Positions 17,784-25,908 of a stretch of 41,926 bases of DNA are shown here, piece by piece. The notes below the pieces were generated by a model that did not search any database, was not told where the DNA came from, and saw nothing but the letters and a program-made list of their open reading frames with translations. Each line of letters starts with the position of its first letter. Within the stretch, counting starts at the first letter, position 1. The DNA comes from an uncultured Alistipes sp. GTDB taxonomy: Bacteria; Bacteroidota; Bacteroidia; Bacteroidales; Rikenellaceae. The stretch is from the NCBI GenBank assembly GCA_949288735.1, contig CASELE010000012.1, forward strand, positions 1 through 41,926. The letters run 5' to 3'. The translations under genes were made by a program, and so were the position numbers.

Positions 17784-18695
17784 TCAGTTCCAGAGCCGCT
17801 CGGGATAGCGTCCTTCGGCCACCATGCGCCGGATGGCCTCCACGAGCAGGGGCCGGTCCTCACGGTAGGTGACACCGTACCACTGCGCTCCGGAGCGCAG
17901 CACACGAAGCCGCGCCGTACCGTCGTGAATGAGGCTGTTCACCACCGCCGGCATATAACACTCGGCCCGCAGGTCGGAACCGCTCGAACGGAGAAAGTCG
18001 CGGAAGAATTCGGCCGAATGGCGGAAGTAGTCGGGCGTGAAACCGAAGAGGTTCATCGAAACGGGCGTGTCGGGAGCCAGTTCCTCATCGGCACCGCCGT
18101 CGTGGTAGACGATACGGCCGCCCGGCATCCGCTCGATCTGCGTCCGCTCGACCATCTGGGTCAGTTCGCCCGCGGCATCGACCGTACAGACTCCGCGCGA
18201 TACGGTACCGTGCTCCGAGAGGGTGCGTTCCAGGTCGTAGGCCACCATGCAGTAGCGGCCCTGCTCCCCCTCCAGGCTGCGAAGACATTCGGCCATCGTA
18301 CCGAAGGCCTCGGCCCCGTAGAAGTCGTCGGCATTGACCACGGCGAAGGGGGTGTCGATACGGTCCGCAGCCACCAGCACGGCGTGGTTCGTACCCCACG
18401 GCTTCACACGCCCTTCGGGGACGGAGAAGCCCTCGGGCAGACACTCCAGCTCCTGATAGGCATACTCCACTTCGATACGGCCGCCGAAGCGTTCCGCATT
18501 GAAGAGGGAGCGGAACTCCTCGGCGAAGGAGTGGCGGATGACGAAGACGACCTTGCCGAAACCGGCACGCAGGGCATCGTATACCGAATAGTCGATGATG
18601 GCCTCGTTCGCGGGTCCCACGCCGTCCATCTGCTTGAGCGATCCATAGCGCGAACCCATGCCCGCGGCGAGGACGAGCAATGCGGGTTTATTCAT
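17784..18695 (-). CDS. Sugar-phosphate nucleotidyltransferase-like protein
   Basis: 303 aa from MNKPALLVLAAGMGSRYGSL at 18695; the start at 18782 is excluded because it lies upstream of the promoter box. The N-terminus has the nucleotide-binding signature LAAGMGSRYG and a downstream K in LKQMDGVGP, then PWGTNHAVLVAADRID and AVVNADDFYG, which supplies the metal-binding aspartates. These identify a GT-A-fold nucleotidyltransferase that activates a sugar phosphate to an NDP-sugar. Similar Bacteroidota proteins often sit beside a phosphotransferase (sugar kinase) gene; none is visible here. Substrate unknown. Monocistronic, with its own promoter and terminator. Confidence 0.85.
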   Translation of the reverse strand: MNKPALLVLAAGMGSRYGSLKQMDGVGPANEAIIDYSVYDALRAGFGKVVFVIRHSFAEEFRSLFNAERFGGRIEVEYAYQELECLPEGFSVPEGRVKPWGTNHAVLVAADRIDTPFAVVNADDFYGAEAFGTMAECLRSLEGEQGRYCMVAYDLERTLSEHGTVSRGVCTVDAAGELTQMVERTQIERMPGGRIVYHDGGADEELAPDTPVSMNLFGFTPDYFRHSAEFFRDFLRSSGSDLRAECYMPAVVNSLIHDGTARLRVLRSGAQWYGVTYREDRPLLVEAIRRMVAEGRYPERLWN

Positions 18696-18764
18696 GAAAA
18701 TGCGTATTTTACCTCGTCTGCACCCGAACCGGCGGTCCCGGTGCAGGCCGCGGAACAAACGGGG

Positions 18765-18795
18765 CAAAGGTAAAATTTTCATTTCGAAGCACCAA
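18765..18795 (-). promoter_or_regulatory. Promoter of the nucleotidyltransferase gene (TTG-N20-TACCTTTG)
   Basis: On the minus strand TTG (18795-18793), 20 bases, then TACCTTTG (18772-18765), 69 bp upstream of the ATG at 18695. Confidence 0.6.
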
Positions 18796-18814
18796 GGTTT
18801 TAGACGGAAATCGT

Positions 18815-18822
18815 TATCTTTG
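18815..18822 (+). promoter_or_regulatory. -7 box (TATCTTTG) of the lytM-dxr-rseP operon
   Basis: TATCTTTG ends one base before the ATG at 18824. Transcription would start a few bases later, so that ATG cannot be the start of a leadered gene, and the ATG at 18842 is preferred. Confidence 0.6.
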
Positions 18823-18841
18823 CATGTTCCGACCCGCCGCG

Positions 18842-19711
18842 ATGAAGCTGCTGCAAACCCTATCGCACTGGTGGCGCGAGTTTTTCCGCAAGCGGAGACT
18901 CAGCCTGCACCACGCGACCGACGGTCGCGAGGAGTGGCACGTCCATCTCTCGCCGGCCGGGACGCTGGCCGCAACGGTGGCCGGCGTGGTGCTGCTCTTC
19001 ATCCTGATTCTGATTCTGACCGCCTACACGCCCCTGCTCGAACTCCTGCCGGGCTATCGCACCGAAGGGGTCCGAACGCGCGAGGCCATACTCCGCGACA
19101 TCGCCCGCATCGATTCGATGGAACGCGTGATGGAGGACATGATGACCTACAGCGAACACATCGCCCTTATCATGGAGGGACGCACGCCCGTGGTTCCCGC
19201 CCCGCTGCCCGATGAGGGCGAGCGTCCCGACAAGCGGCTCGTACCTCCTTCGCGCGAGGATTCGCTGCTCCGCGGCCGCGTCGAACGACAGTTGCGGGCC
19301 GACAGCCTCGCAGGCGGAACGGCGGCACGTCGATCGGTGCGCGAGACCATCGAGATGCTCTCTCCGGCCGAAGGGCCGATCTCGTCCCGTTTCGACATCG
19401 GCGCCGGACGGCTGGGCGTGACCATAGCCGCCGGGAGCGACAGCCGCGTCGTCGCCACGGCCGGCGGCACCGTGGTGCTGAGTCTCTGGTCGCCCGACGC
19501 GGGCCATGTGGTGCAGATACAGCATCCGGACAATCTGCTTTCGGTCTACAGGCAGCTCGGCCGGTGCGACGTTGTATCGGGCCAAACGGTCCACGGAGGC
19601 GAGGTAATCGGTTACACGGCCGGGGCCGGTCCGGAAGCGGAGACGGGCCTCGGCTTCGAACTCTGGAACGACGGCAAACCGGTCGATCCCGAAGGATACA
19701 TCCTCTTCTGA
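18842..19711 (+). CDS. Membrane-anchored degenerate LytM/M23-fold protein
   Basis: 289 aa from MKLLQTLSHWWREFF at 18842, chosen over the ATG at 18824 because of the promoter box at 18815-18822. A basic N-terminus, one membrane helix (about residues 41-62, VAGVVLLFILILILTAY), a periplasmic linker, then a LytM fold from about residue 175: PISSRFDI, VVATAGGTVVLSLW, GHVVQIQHPDNLLSVYRQLG and VIGYTAG. The zinc ligands of M23 endopeptidases are missing: the first motif reads GRLGVTI (R190 for His, T194 for Asp), and the HxH motif reads GLGFELW (G269 and G271). It is therefore probably a non-catalytic regulator or scaffold, as EnvC and NlpD are. First gene of an operon with dxr 8 bp downstream. Confidence 0.85.
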   Translation: MKLLQTLSHWWREFFRKRRLSLHHATDGREEWHVHLSPAGTLAATVAGVVLLFILILILTAYTPLLELLPGYRTEGVRTREAILRDIARIDSMERVMEDMMTYSEHIALIMEGRTPVVPAPLPDEGERPDKRLVPPSREDSLLRGRVERQLRADSLAGGTAARRSVRETIEMLSPAEGPISSRFDIGAGRLGVTIAAGSDSRVVATAGGTVVLSLWSPDAGHVVQIQHPDNLLSVYRQLGRCDVVSGQTVHGGEVIGYTAGAGPEAETGLGFELWNDGKPVDPEGYILF

Positions 19712-19719
19712 CTTTTCCC

Positions 19720-20871
19720 ATGAGACAACGACTCGCCCTACTCGGCTCCACTGGCTCCATCGGCGAACAGACGCTCGACATCGTACGCGAGAATCCCGAC
19801 CTTTTCGAGCTCCGCGTCCTCACCGCACACCGCAACTGGGAACGGCTGGCACAACAGGCCCGTGCATTCGACGCCGATGCCGTGGCCATAGCCGACGAGA
19901 GTTGCTACGCCCCTCTGCGCGACGCGCTCGCGGGGTGCGACACAAAAGTCTACGCCGGCGCCGGCGCCGTGGCGCAGCTCGCCGCGGCGGGCGACACCGA
20001 TACGGTGGTGAACGCCCTGGTCGGATACGCGGGGCTCGCTCCGACGGTCGCGGCGCTCGGGCGGGGCAAAAGGCTGGCGCTGGCCAACAAGGAGTCGCTC
20101 GTCGTGGCCGGCGAACTGGTCATGCGTCTCGCGCTCGAACATCGGGCACCGATTCTGCCCATCGACTCGGAGCACTCGGCCATCTTCCAGTGCCTGGCGG
20201 GCGAACGGGCCCCCGTACGGCGTCTGCTGATCACCTGCTCGGGAGGCTCGTTGCGCGACCTGCCGCGCGAAGCACTCGCCGACGTGACACCCGAACAGGC
20301 GCTCCGTCATCCGCAGTGGAAGATGGGGGCGAAGATCACGATCGACTCCTCCACCCTCGTGAACAAGGGCTTCGAGGTCATCGAGGCGCACTGGCTCTTC
20401 GGCGTGCCGGCCGAACGCATCCGCGTGGTGCTCCACCCGCAGGCCATCGTCCATTCGATGGTCGAGTTCGAAGACGGAGCCATCAAGGCACAGCTCGGTT
20501 CGCCCGACATGCGCACCCCCATCGGCTACGCGCTGATGTACCCCGACCGCGCCTGCCGTCCCGGGGAGCAGTTCGACTTCACGGCCCATCCGCAGCTCAC
20601 CTTCGGCGAGGTGGACCGCGAGAAGTATCCGGCACTCGACCTCGCCTACGACTGTCTGCGGCGCGGAGGCACGGCCGCCTGCACGATGAACGGAGCCAAC
20701 GAGGTGGCCGTGGCCGCATTCCTGGAACACCGCTGCCGCTATACCGACATCGTGCGCACCATCGAATACGCTCTCGCCCGGGCCACGTTCGTCGCCGGTC
20801 CCACGCTCGACGACTGTGCCGAGAGCGACCGCGAGGCACGCCGGCTGGCCTGCGAGGCTCTGAATTCATAA
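19720..20871 (+). CDS. dxr: 1-deoxy-D-xylulose 5-phosphate reductoisomerase
   Basis: 383 aa, the standard length. Converts DXP to MEP with NADPH and a divalent metal, the first committed step of the non-mevalonate isoprenoid pathway. The start MRQRLALLGSTGSIGEQTLD includes the NADPH-binding GSTGSIG. The catalytic region shows LALANKESLVVAG, PIDSEHSAIFQCL, ITCSGGSLRD, HPQWKMGAKITIDSSTLVNK with the metal and substrate ligands, and CTMNGANEVAVAAFLE. The gene lies 8 bp after the LytM-like gene and 18 bp before rseP, so it is operonic with both. Confidence 0.96.
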   Translation: MRQRLALLGSTGSIGEQTLDIVRENPDLFELRVLTAHRNWERLAQQARAFDADAVAIADESCYAPLRDALAGCDTKVYAGAGAVAQLAAAGDTDTVVNALVGYAGLAPTVAALGRGKRLALANKESLVVAGELVMRLALEHRAPILPIDSEHSAIFQCLAGERAPVRRLLITCSGGSLRDLPREALADVTPEQALRHPQWKMGAKITIDSSTLVNKGFEVIEAHWLFGVPAERIRVVLHPQAIVHSMVEFEDGAIKAQLGSPDMRTPIGYALMYPDRACRPGEQFDFTAHPQLTFGEVDREKYPALDLAYDCLRRGGTAACTMNGANEVAVAAFLEHRCRYTDIVRTIEYALARATFVAGPTLDDCAESDREARRLACEALNS

Positions 20872-20889
20872 TCCGACACACCGACGACG

Positions 20890-22212
20890 ATGACTGAGAT
20901 ACTGATCAAGATTCTGCAGCTTTTTCTCGCCTTCACCCTGCTGGTGGGTATCCACGAACTGGGGCACTTCATCATGGCCCGGATCTTCGGCATCCGGGTC
21001 GAAAAGTTCTATATCTTCTTCGACCCCTGGTTCTCGCTCTTCAAATTCCGCCGCGGCGGCACGGAGTACGGCATCGGCTGGCTGCCGCTGGGCGGCTACG
21101 TCAAGATTGCGGGCATGATCGACGAGTCGATGGACAAGGAGCAGATGAAACAGCCGCCCAAGCCCGACGAATTCCGTTCGAAACCCGCCTGGCAGCGTTT
21201 TCTGGTGATGATCGCGGGCGTGGTGATGAACCTCGTGCTCGCGGCGGTCATCTACTGCGGCATCGCGTACGTCTGGGGCGACGCCTACTTCTCGAACGAC
21301 GACGCCCGCTGGGGCTACAACTTCAGCGACGAGGGCAAGGCGCTCGGCTTCCGCGACGGCGACCGTATCGTGGCCATCGACGGCGAACGTGTGGACGACC
21401 TCAACCGTCTGCTCAGCGACCTGGTCATCACCGAGAGCGACCGCACGGTGACGATCCTGCGCAACGGCGCCGAAGAGCAGCTCGTACTGCCGCTCGACCG
21501 GCTCATCGAACTGCGCAAGTCACGGGGGTTCGAGCGGCTTCTCGAGCTGCGCATGCCCTTCATCATCGACAGCGTGGCCGCCGCGTCGGCCCGTGAGGCG
21601 GGGCTGCGTGCCGGCGATGAAATCGTCGCCATCGACGGGGCACGCGGGCTCGACTTCCCGGCCGGCACCGAATACCTCCGCGGCCGCAGCGGCGACACGG
21701 TGCGGCTCACTCTGCTCCGCGGCACCGACGAGATCAGGCTCAGCGCACCCGTATCGGACGAGGGCAAGCTGGGCGTCGTGGCCCGCAACCCCTACTCGCT
21801 GCGCACGCACGAATATACCTTCTGGGAATCGATACCCGCCGGACTGCACAAGGCCGCCGGGGTCGTCTCCTCCTACTGGGAGCAGCTCAAGATGATCGTG
21901 AAGCCGCAGACGAGGATGTACGAGGAGCTCGGCGGTTTCCTGGCCATCGGCAGCATCTTCCCGTCGGCTTGGGACTGGCAGAGCTTCTGGCTCACGACGG
22001 CCTTCCTGTCGATCATCCTCGCGGTGATGAACATCCTCCCCATCCCCGGGCTTGACGGAGGCCACGCCCTCTTCACCTTCTGGGAGATGCTCACGGGGCG
22101 CAAGGTGAGCGACCGCGTCCTCGAGGGGGCGCAGTACGTCGGACTGGTCATCATCCTTTTCCTGCTGCTTTACGCCAACGGCAACGACATCTACCGATTC
22201 TTCATCAAATAA
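20890..22212 (+). CDS. rseP: Site-2 intramembrane zinc protease RseP
   Basis: 440 aa, normal for the family. Cleaves anti-sigma factors and leftover signal peptides within the inner membrane. HELGH at residues 22-26 in the first helix supplies two zinc ligands and the glutamate; the third ligand is in NILPIPGLDGGHA (about residues 379-391). Two PDZ-like domains occupy the periplasmic part: GKALGFRDGDRIVAIDGERV and ASAREAGLRAGDEIVAIDGA. Four hydrophobic helices are visible. The position directly after dxr is common in bacteria. A Bacteroidota substrate cannot be inferred from this window. Confidence 0.95.
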   Translation: MTEILIKILQLFLAFTLLVGIHELGHFIMARIFGIRVEKFYIFFDPWFSLFKFRRGGTEYGIGWLPLGGYVKIAGMIDESMDKEQMKQPPKPDEFRSKPAWQRFLVMIAGVVMNLVLAAVIYCGIAYVWGDAYFSNDDARWGYNFSDEGKALGFRDGDRIVAIDGERVDDLNRLLSDLVITESDRTVTILRNGAEEQLVLPLDRLIELRKSRGFERLLELRMPFIIDSVAAASAREAGLRAGDEIVAIDGARGLDFPAGTEYLRGRSGDTVRLTLLRGTDEIRLSAPVSDEGKLGVVARNPYSLRTHEYTFWESIPAGLHKAAGVVSSYWEQLKMIVKPQTRMYEELGGFLAIGSIFPSAWDWQSFWLTTAFLSIILAVMNILPIPGLDGGHALFTFWEMLTGRKVSDRVLEGAQYVGLVIILFLLLYANGNDIYRFFIK

Positions 22213-22246
22213 TCCCGGACAGGCACCCCCTGCGAACACGGAAGAC

Positions 22247-22891
22247 ATGGACACGACCCTCAGCCCGACCCCTCTCGCCGCGGCAGCCGAAGCGCTGCGG
22301 CGGCACCGTTTCGAGGTCGCCATCGCAGGCGACCGGACCGAAGCCTTCGAGGTGATGCGGCGCGACATAGAACGCCACGCACCCTCGACCGTCGCATTCG
22401 GCGATTCGATGACCATGCACGCCACGGGCATCATCGAATGGCTGCGCTGCGATGAACGCTACGAACTCATCGACGGGTTCGACGCCTCGATGCCGCGCCC
22501 CGAGCGTATCGAGATTCGCCGCCGGGGACTGCTGGCCGACCTCTTCATCACGGGCATCAATGCCGTGACGGCCGAAGGGTCGCTCCACTGGCTCGACATG
22601 GTGGGCAACCGCATCGCACCGGTCGCCTTCGGTCCGCGGCGGGTGATTCTCGTCGCGGGGCGCAACAAACTGGTGACCGACCGTGCCGCCGCCGAGGAAC
22701 GCATACACCGCATCGCCGCACCGCAAAACATCGCCCGCCATCCCGGGTTCCGCACGCCGTGCGCGAAGACCGGGATCTGCATGGACTGCAACTCGCCCGA
22801 CCGCATCTGCAACACCCGCATGGAGATGCTGCGCTGCCATCCCGAAGGGCGCATCCTGGTCGTACTCGTCGACGAGGAGCTGGGGCTGTAA
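22247..22891 (+). CDS. LUD-domain protein (LutC/YkgG-like)
   Basis: 214 aa. The fold is that of the LUD family: VAFGDSMTMHATGIIEWLR, ADLFITGINAVTAEGSLHWLD and GPRRVILVAGRNKLVTD match the YkgG/LutC pattern. LutC is part of the LutABC lactate-oxidation complex, but no lutA or lutB partner is present here. Near the C-terminus there is a cysteine cluster, CAKTGICMDCNSPDRICN, with spacing C-x6-C-x2-C-x7-C, which could bind metal or an Fe-S cluster. It lies 34 bp after rseP and 15 bp before radA, so it is probably co-transcribed with both. Function uncertain. Confidence 0.8.
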   Translation: MDTTLSPTPLAAAAEALRRHRFEVAIAGDRTEAFEVMRRDIERHAPSTVAFGDSMTMHATGIIEWLRCDERYELIDGFDASMPRPERIEIRRRGLLADLFITGINAVTAEGSLHWLDMVGNRIAPVAFGPRRVILVAGRNKLVTDRAAAEERIHRIAAPQNIARHPGFRTPCAKTGICMDCNSPDRICNTRMEMLRCHPEGRILVVLVDEELGL

Positions 22892-22906
22892 CCGAACGAC
22901 AGAGCC

Positions 22907-24277
22907 ATGGCGAAGGTAAAGAGAGCCTACTTCTGCAAGAACTGCGGATACGAAGCCCCGAAATGGCTGGGCCGCTGCCCCGCATGCGGCGAATGGAACA
23001 CCTTCACCGAGGAGATTCTCGCACGCGATACGGGGTCCGTTCCGGCCGCCGTGGCCGGGAAGCTCCCCGCCGTGCGGCCGCAGCGCGTCGGCGAAATACG
23101 CGGCGAGGAACGTCGGCGCACGGGTCTGGGAATCGCCGAAGTGGACCGCGTACTGGGCGGCGGCGCCGTGCCGGGGTCGCTCATCCTGCTGGGCGGCGAA
23201 CCGGGTATCGGCAAGTCGACCCTCTCGCTCCAGATAGCCCTCGCGGCCAACGGACTCAGGACACTCTATGTCTCGGGCGAGGAGTCGGCCGAACAGATAC
23301 GCATGCGAGCCGCCCGGCTCGGCATCGGCAACGAGGAGTGCCTCGTCTATCCGGAAACGCGGCTGGAGAACATCCTGTCACAGATCGAGGAGCAGAAGCC
23401 CGACCTGGTGGTCATCGATTCGATACAGACCGTCAGCACCGACACGGTCGACTCGTCGGCCGGCAGCGTATCGCAGATCCGCGAGTGCGCCGCCGCACTG
23501 CTCCGCTACGCCAAGGCGACCGACACGACCATCGTCATCATCGGTCACATCACCAAGGACGGCATCATCGCCGGGCCGAAGATTCTGGAGCACATCGTCG
23601 ACGTGGTGCTCCAGTTCGAGGGCGACGGCAACTACACCTACCGCATCCTGCGAGGTATCAAGAACCGTTTCGGCGCCACCTTCGAAATCGGCGTCTTCGA
23701 GATGCTCGACGACGGACTGCACGGCGTGGAGAATCCGTCGGAGATACTGCTCTCGCACTACGACGAACCGCTGAGCGGCATCTCGGTCGGCGCCGCGGTC
23801 GACGGCGTGCGGCCCTATCTGATCGAGGTACAGGCGCTCGTCTCGGGCGCCGCCTACGGCACGCCGCAGCGCTCGGCCACCGGACACGACGTCCGGCGCA
23901 TGAACATGCTGCTCGCAGTGCTCGAAAAGCGGCTCGGGATGAAGATGTTCCAGAAGGATGTCTTTCTCAACTTCGCCGGCGGGTTCCGCGTCTCCGACCC
24001 GGGACTCGATCTCGCGGTAGTCGCTGCGGTGGTCTCCTCATACTTCGACCGCCCCATTGCCGAAGGGAGCTGCTTCGCCGGCGAAATCGGACTCTCGGGC
24101 GAAGTGCGTCCCGCACCGCGCAGCGAACAGCGCATTGCCGAAGCGGCGCGGCTCGGATTCCGGCGCATCGTCGTATCGGGATATCTCGCCGCGAACGTAC
24201 GGCGGCCCAAGGGCATCGAAGTGCTCACTGTACAGCACATCGGACAGCTGCCCCGGCTCCTCTTCGCCGAAGAGTAA
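22907..24277 (+). CDS. radA: DNA repair protein RadA
   Basis: 456 aa, the standard length. A RecA-like ATPase that promotes branch migration in recombinational repair. The N-terminal zinc finger is complete (C10, C13, C24, C27 in CKNCGY and CPACGEW). The RecA core has Walker A GEPGIGKST (residues 98-105), Walker B LVVIDSIQT and the RadA-specific motif KNRFG. The C-terminal Lon-like domain ends with GEVRPAPRSEQRIAEAARLG and VLTVQHIGQLPRLL. It is the last gene of the lytM-dxr-rseP-LUD-radA run; no terminator was visible in the 39-bp gap before the convergent AlkD-like gene. Confidence 0.96.
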   Translation: MAKVKRAYFCKNCGYEAPKWLGRCPACGEWNTFTEEILARDTGSVPAAVAGKLPAVRPQRVGEIRGEERRRTGLGIAEVDRVLGGGAVPGSLILLGGEPGIGKSTLSLQIALAANGLRTLYVSGEESAEQIRMRAARLGIGNEECLVYPETRLENILSQIEEQKPDLVVIDSIQTVSTDTVDSSAGSVSQIRECAAALLRYAKATDTTIVIIGHITKDGIIAGPKILEHIVDVVLQFEGDGNYTYRILRGIKNRFGATFEIGVFEMLDDGLHGVENPSEILLSHYDEPLSGISVGAAVDGVRPYLIEVQALVSGAAYGTPQRSATGHDVRRMNMLLAVLEKRLGMKMFQKDVFLNFAGGFRVSDPGLDLAVVAAVVSSYFDRPIAEGSCFAGEIGLSGEVRPAPRSEQRIAEAARLGFRRIVVSGYLAANVRRPKGIEVLTVQHIGQLPRLLFAEE

Positions 24278-24316
24278 CTCCCGTCTCTGTTCACATGACC
24301 ACCTTAGCCCGCCCGG

Positions 24317-24955
24317 TCAGTAGTCGAGCCTCCAGGAGACCTCTTCGCGGAGCGCCTCGGCCACGGGCGAAGCGCCGAGCTTTCCGAACTGCGCGACGAT
24401 CTCGTCACGCGTCGCGGCGCCGCTGCGCACCAGATGCTCCGCAAGGGCCTCGGTTGCCCGGAGCGTCAGCCGCTCGCCGGGATTGCGGCCGACGGCGGCA
24501 ACCGCCGCCGCAAGCCATTCGGGGCGGGGCCGCGGAGCCCGCGCCGCAGCCATCAATGCTGCGTATCGCCGCAGGGAAGAGGAGCCGGAGACCCAGGACC
24601 CGCAGATGGTATCCAGTTCCGGCGAACGGCTGAGAAGAGCGAAGGCGAGCTCCTCGGCCAGTTCGGAATTGACAGCACCGGCCCCCCAGAACTCCGCCTC
24701 GGCACTGTCGAGCGCCGCAGGATCTGCCACGGTACAGGCCGCAAGCTTCAGTTCGCGCACATCCTGCTCGTAGAGATAACGCGCAAAACCGTGGTCGCAC
24801 CCCTCGGCGCGCGCCAGGGCGCGCACCGTCGGCAGGCTCACGCCGTAGTTGAGACCGCAGGGCCGTCCCTGAAAGCGCATGGCATCGGCTACGGCGCCGT
24901 TGCGCTCCCGGCGCAACGCCTCGAGCAGATGCACCATACGGGTCGTATACTCCAT
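24317..24955 (-). CDS. AlkD-like DNA alkylation repair family protein (HEAT repeats)
   Basis: 212 aa. All-helical, with repeats of about 35 residues that fit the HEAT-like alkylpurine glycosylase family: GVSLPTVRALARAEGCDH, YLYEQDVRELKLAACTVADP, ELAEELAFALLSRSPELDTICGSWV and SSSLRRYAALMAA. AlkD removes N3- and N7-alkylated purines by trapping the DNA backbone; the Trp/Asp/Arg set of characterised AlkD enzymes could not be fully assigned here, so activity is uncertain. The gene begins one base after the DUF4831 stop and ends the long minus-strand run; radA converges from the other side. Confidence 0.72.
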   Translation of the reverse strand: MEYTTRMVHLLEALRRERNGAVADAMRFQGRPCGLNYGVSLPTVRALARAEGCDHGFARYLYEQDVRELKLAACTVADPAALDSAEAEFWGAGAVNSELAEELAFALLSRSPELDTICGSWVSGSSSLRRYAALMAAARAPRPRPEWLAAAVAAVGRNPGERLTLRATEALAEHLVRSGAATRDEIVAQFGKLGASPVAEALREEVSWRLDY

Positions 24956-24956
24956 C

Positions 24957-25853
24957 CTAACGGCCCGATTTGGGTTGTTCGACCAGCACCGTACGCCCCA
25001 TCTCGAAGATCGGGAGCACCCGACGGTCCATCAGGCCGCCTCCGTAGGAGAGGGTACACTCCGCGGGCATGGCGACGCGGTAGGCTACGCCCCGCTGCGA
25101 CTCCCACGGAGAGTCGGCACGTCCCGTCGGAAGGATACCCAGCACCACCGGATCGCCTGAGAGATCATCGGCCGGCACAACTCCCTCGGCTGCCGTAAAG
25201 CGGCATACGATATACTGTTCCTGCCCCTCTTCGGGCTCGACCGAAAGCCGCACCGTACGGGTCTCGACCGTCCGGCGGCCGAGGAAGAGTTCCAGATAGC
25301 TCTGCTCGATGCGGGCAATCTCGTCGAGCGCGGCACCGAGTCCGGCGCCGAAGACATGTTCGCCCGCTTCGCCCGTAATGAGCTCCAGCCGGTGACGGCG
25401 CAGGGCGAAGAGCGTCGATGCCGCCTTGCGGGCCGCCTCTTCGAGCGGAAGCACCTCGGTCGAAAGTTTGTCGGGCTGGAGCCGCGCGAACTCCTCGCCG
25501 GCCCGAGCATGCGACACGACGAACTGCTCGGAAGAGGGTATCTCACCCGCACGCACGAAGGCGTCGGGATCGTCGCTCACGGCGACCTTTCCGCCGACGA
25601 GCGTCCAGACGCTCTTGTCGGTCAGCGGAGCGAGCAGTCCGAGATATTTCTGCGCATAACGGGCATAGGGGCCGCTGAGCACCCGGTCGCAACGGAGGGT
25701 CAGGTCGACAGCGAGCGTCGTGGAGGGTTCGGCCACCACCGTCGACCCGTCGGCGGCGGTGTAGACCCCCGTACGGGCCATGCGGCAATTCTCCTGCGCC
25801 ACGGCAGCCGATGCCGCAAGCAGACAGGCGAAAACCAGCAGAATGGGTTTCAT
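24957..25853 (-). CDS. DUF4831 family secreted protein
   Basis: 298 aa from MKPILLVFACLLAASAAVAQ at 25853, a clear signal peptide; a start nine codons upstream lies in the promoter. The mature protein shows GVYTAADGSTVVAEPSTTLA, YARYAQKYLGL and a middle helical segment KAASTLFALRRHRLELITGE, the DUF4831 layout found in Bacteroidota. Probably periplasmic or surface-exposed; the function is unknown. It has its own promoter, with the -33 element over the stop of the upstream methyltransferase gene, and is followed after one base by the AlkD-like gene, with which it is probably co-transcribed. Confidence 0.8.
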   Translation of the reverse strand: MKPILLVFACLLAASAAVAQENCRMARTGVYTAADGSTVVAEPSTTLAVDLTLRCDRVLSGPYARYAQKYLGLLAPLTDKSVWTLVGGKVAVSDDPDAFVRAGEIPSSEQFVVSHARAGEEFARLQPDKLSTEVLPLEEAARKAASTLFALRRHRLELITGEAGEHVFGAGLGAALDEIARIEQSYLELFLGRRTVETRTVRLSVEPEEGQEQYIVCRFTAAEGVVPADDLSGDPVVLGILPTGRADSPWESQRGVAYRVAMPAECTLSYGGGLMDRRVLPIFEMGRTVLVEQPKSGR

Positions 25854-25877
25854 CGTTTGTCGTATTGGTTCCGGAAG

Positions 25878-25908
25878 CAAATGTAGCCTTTTTCCGGCGG
25901 GATGTCAA
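25878..25908 (-). promoter_or_regulatory. Internal promoter before DUF4831 (TTG-N20-TACATTTG)
   Basis: On the minus strand TTG (25908-25906), 20 bases, then TACATTTG (25885-25878), 25 bp upstream of the DUF4831 ATG. The TTG overlaps the stop codon of the methyltransferase. Confidence 0.6.
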
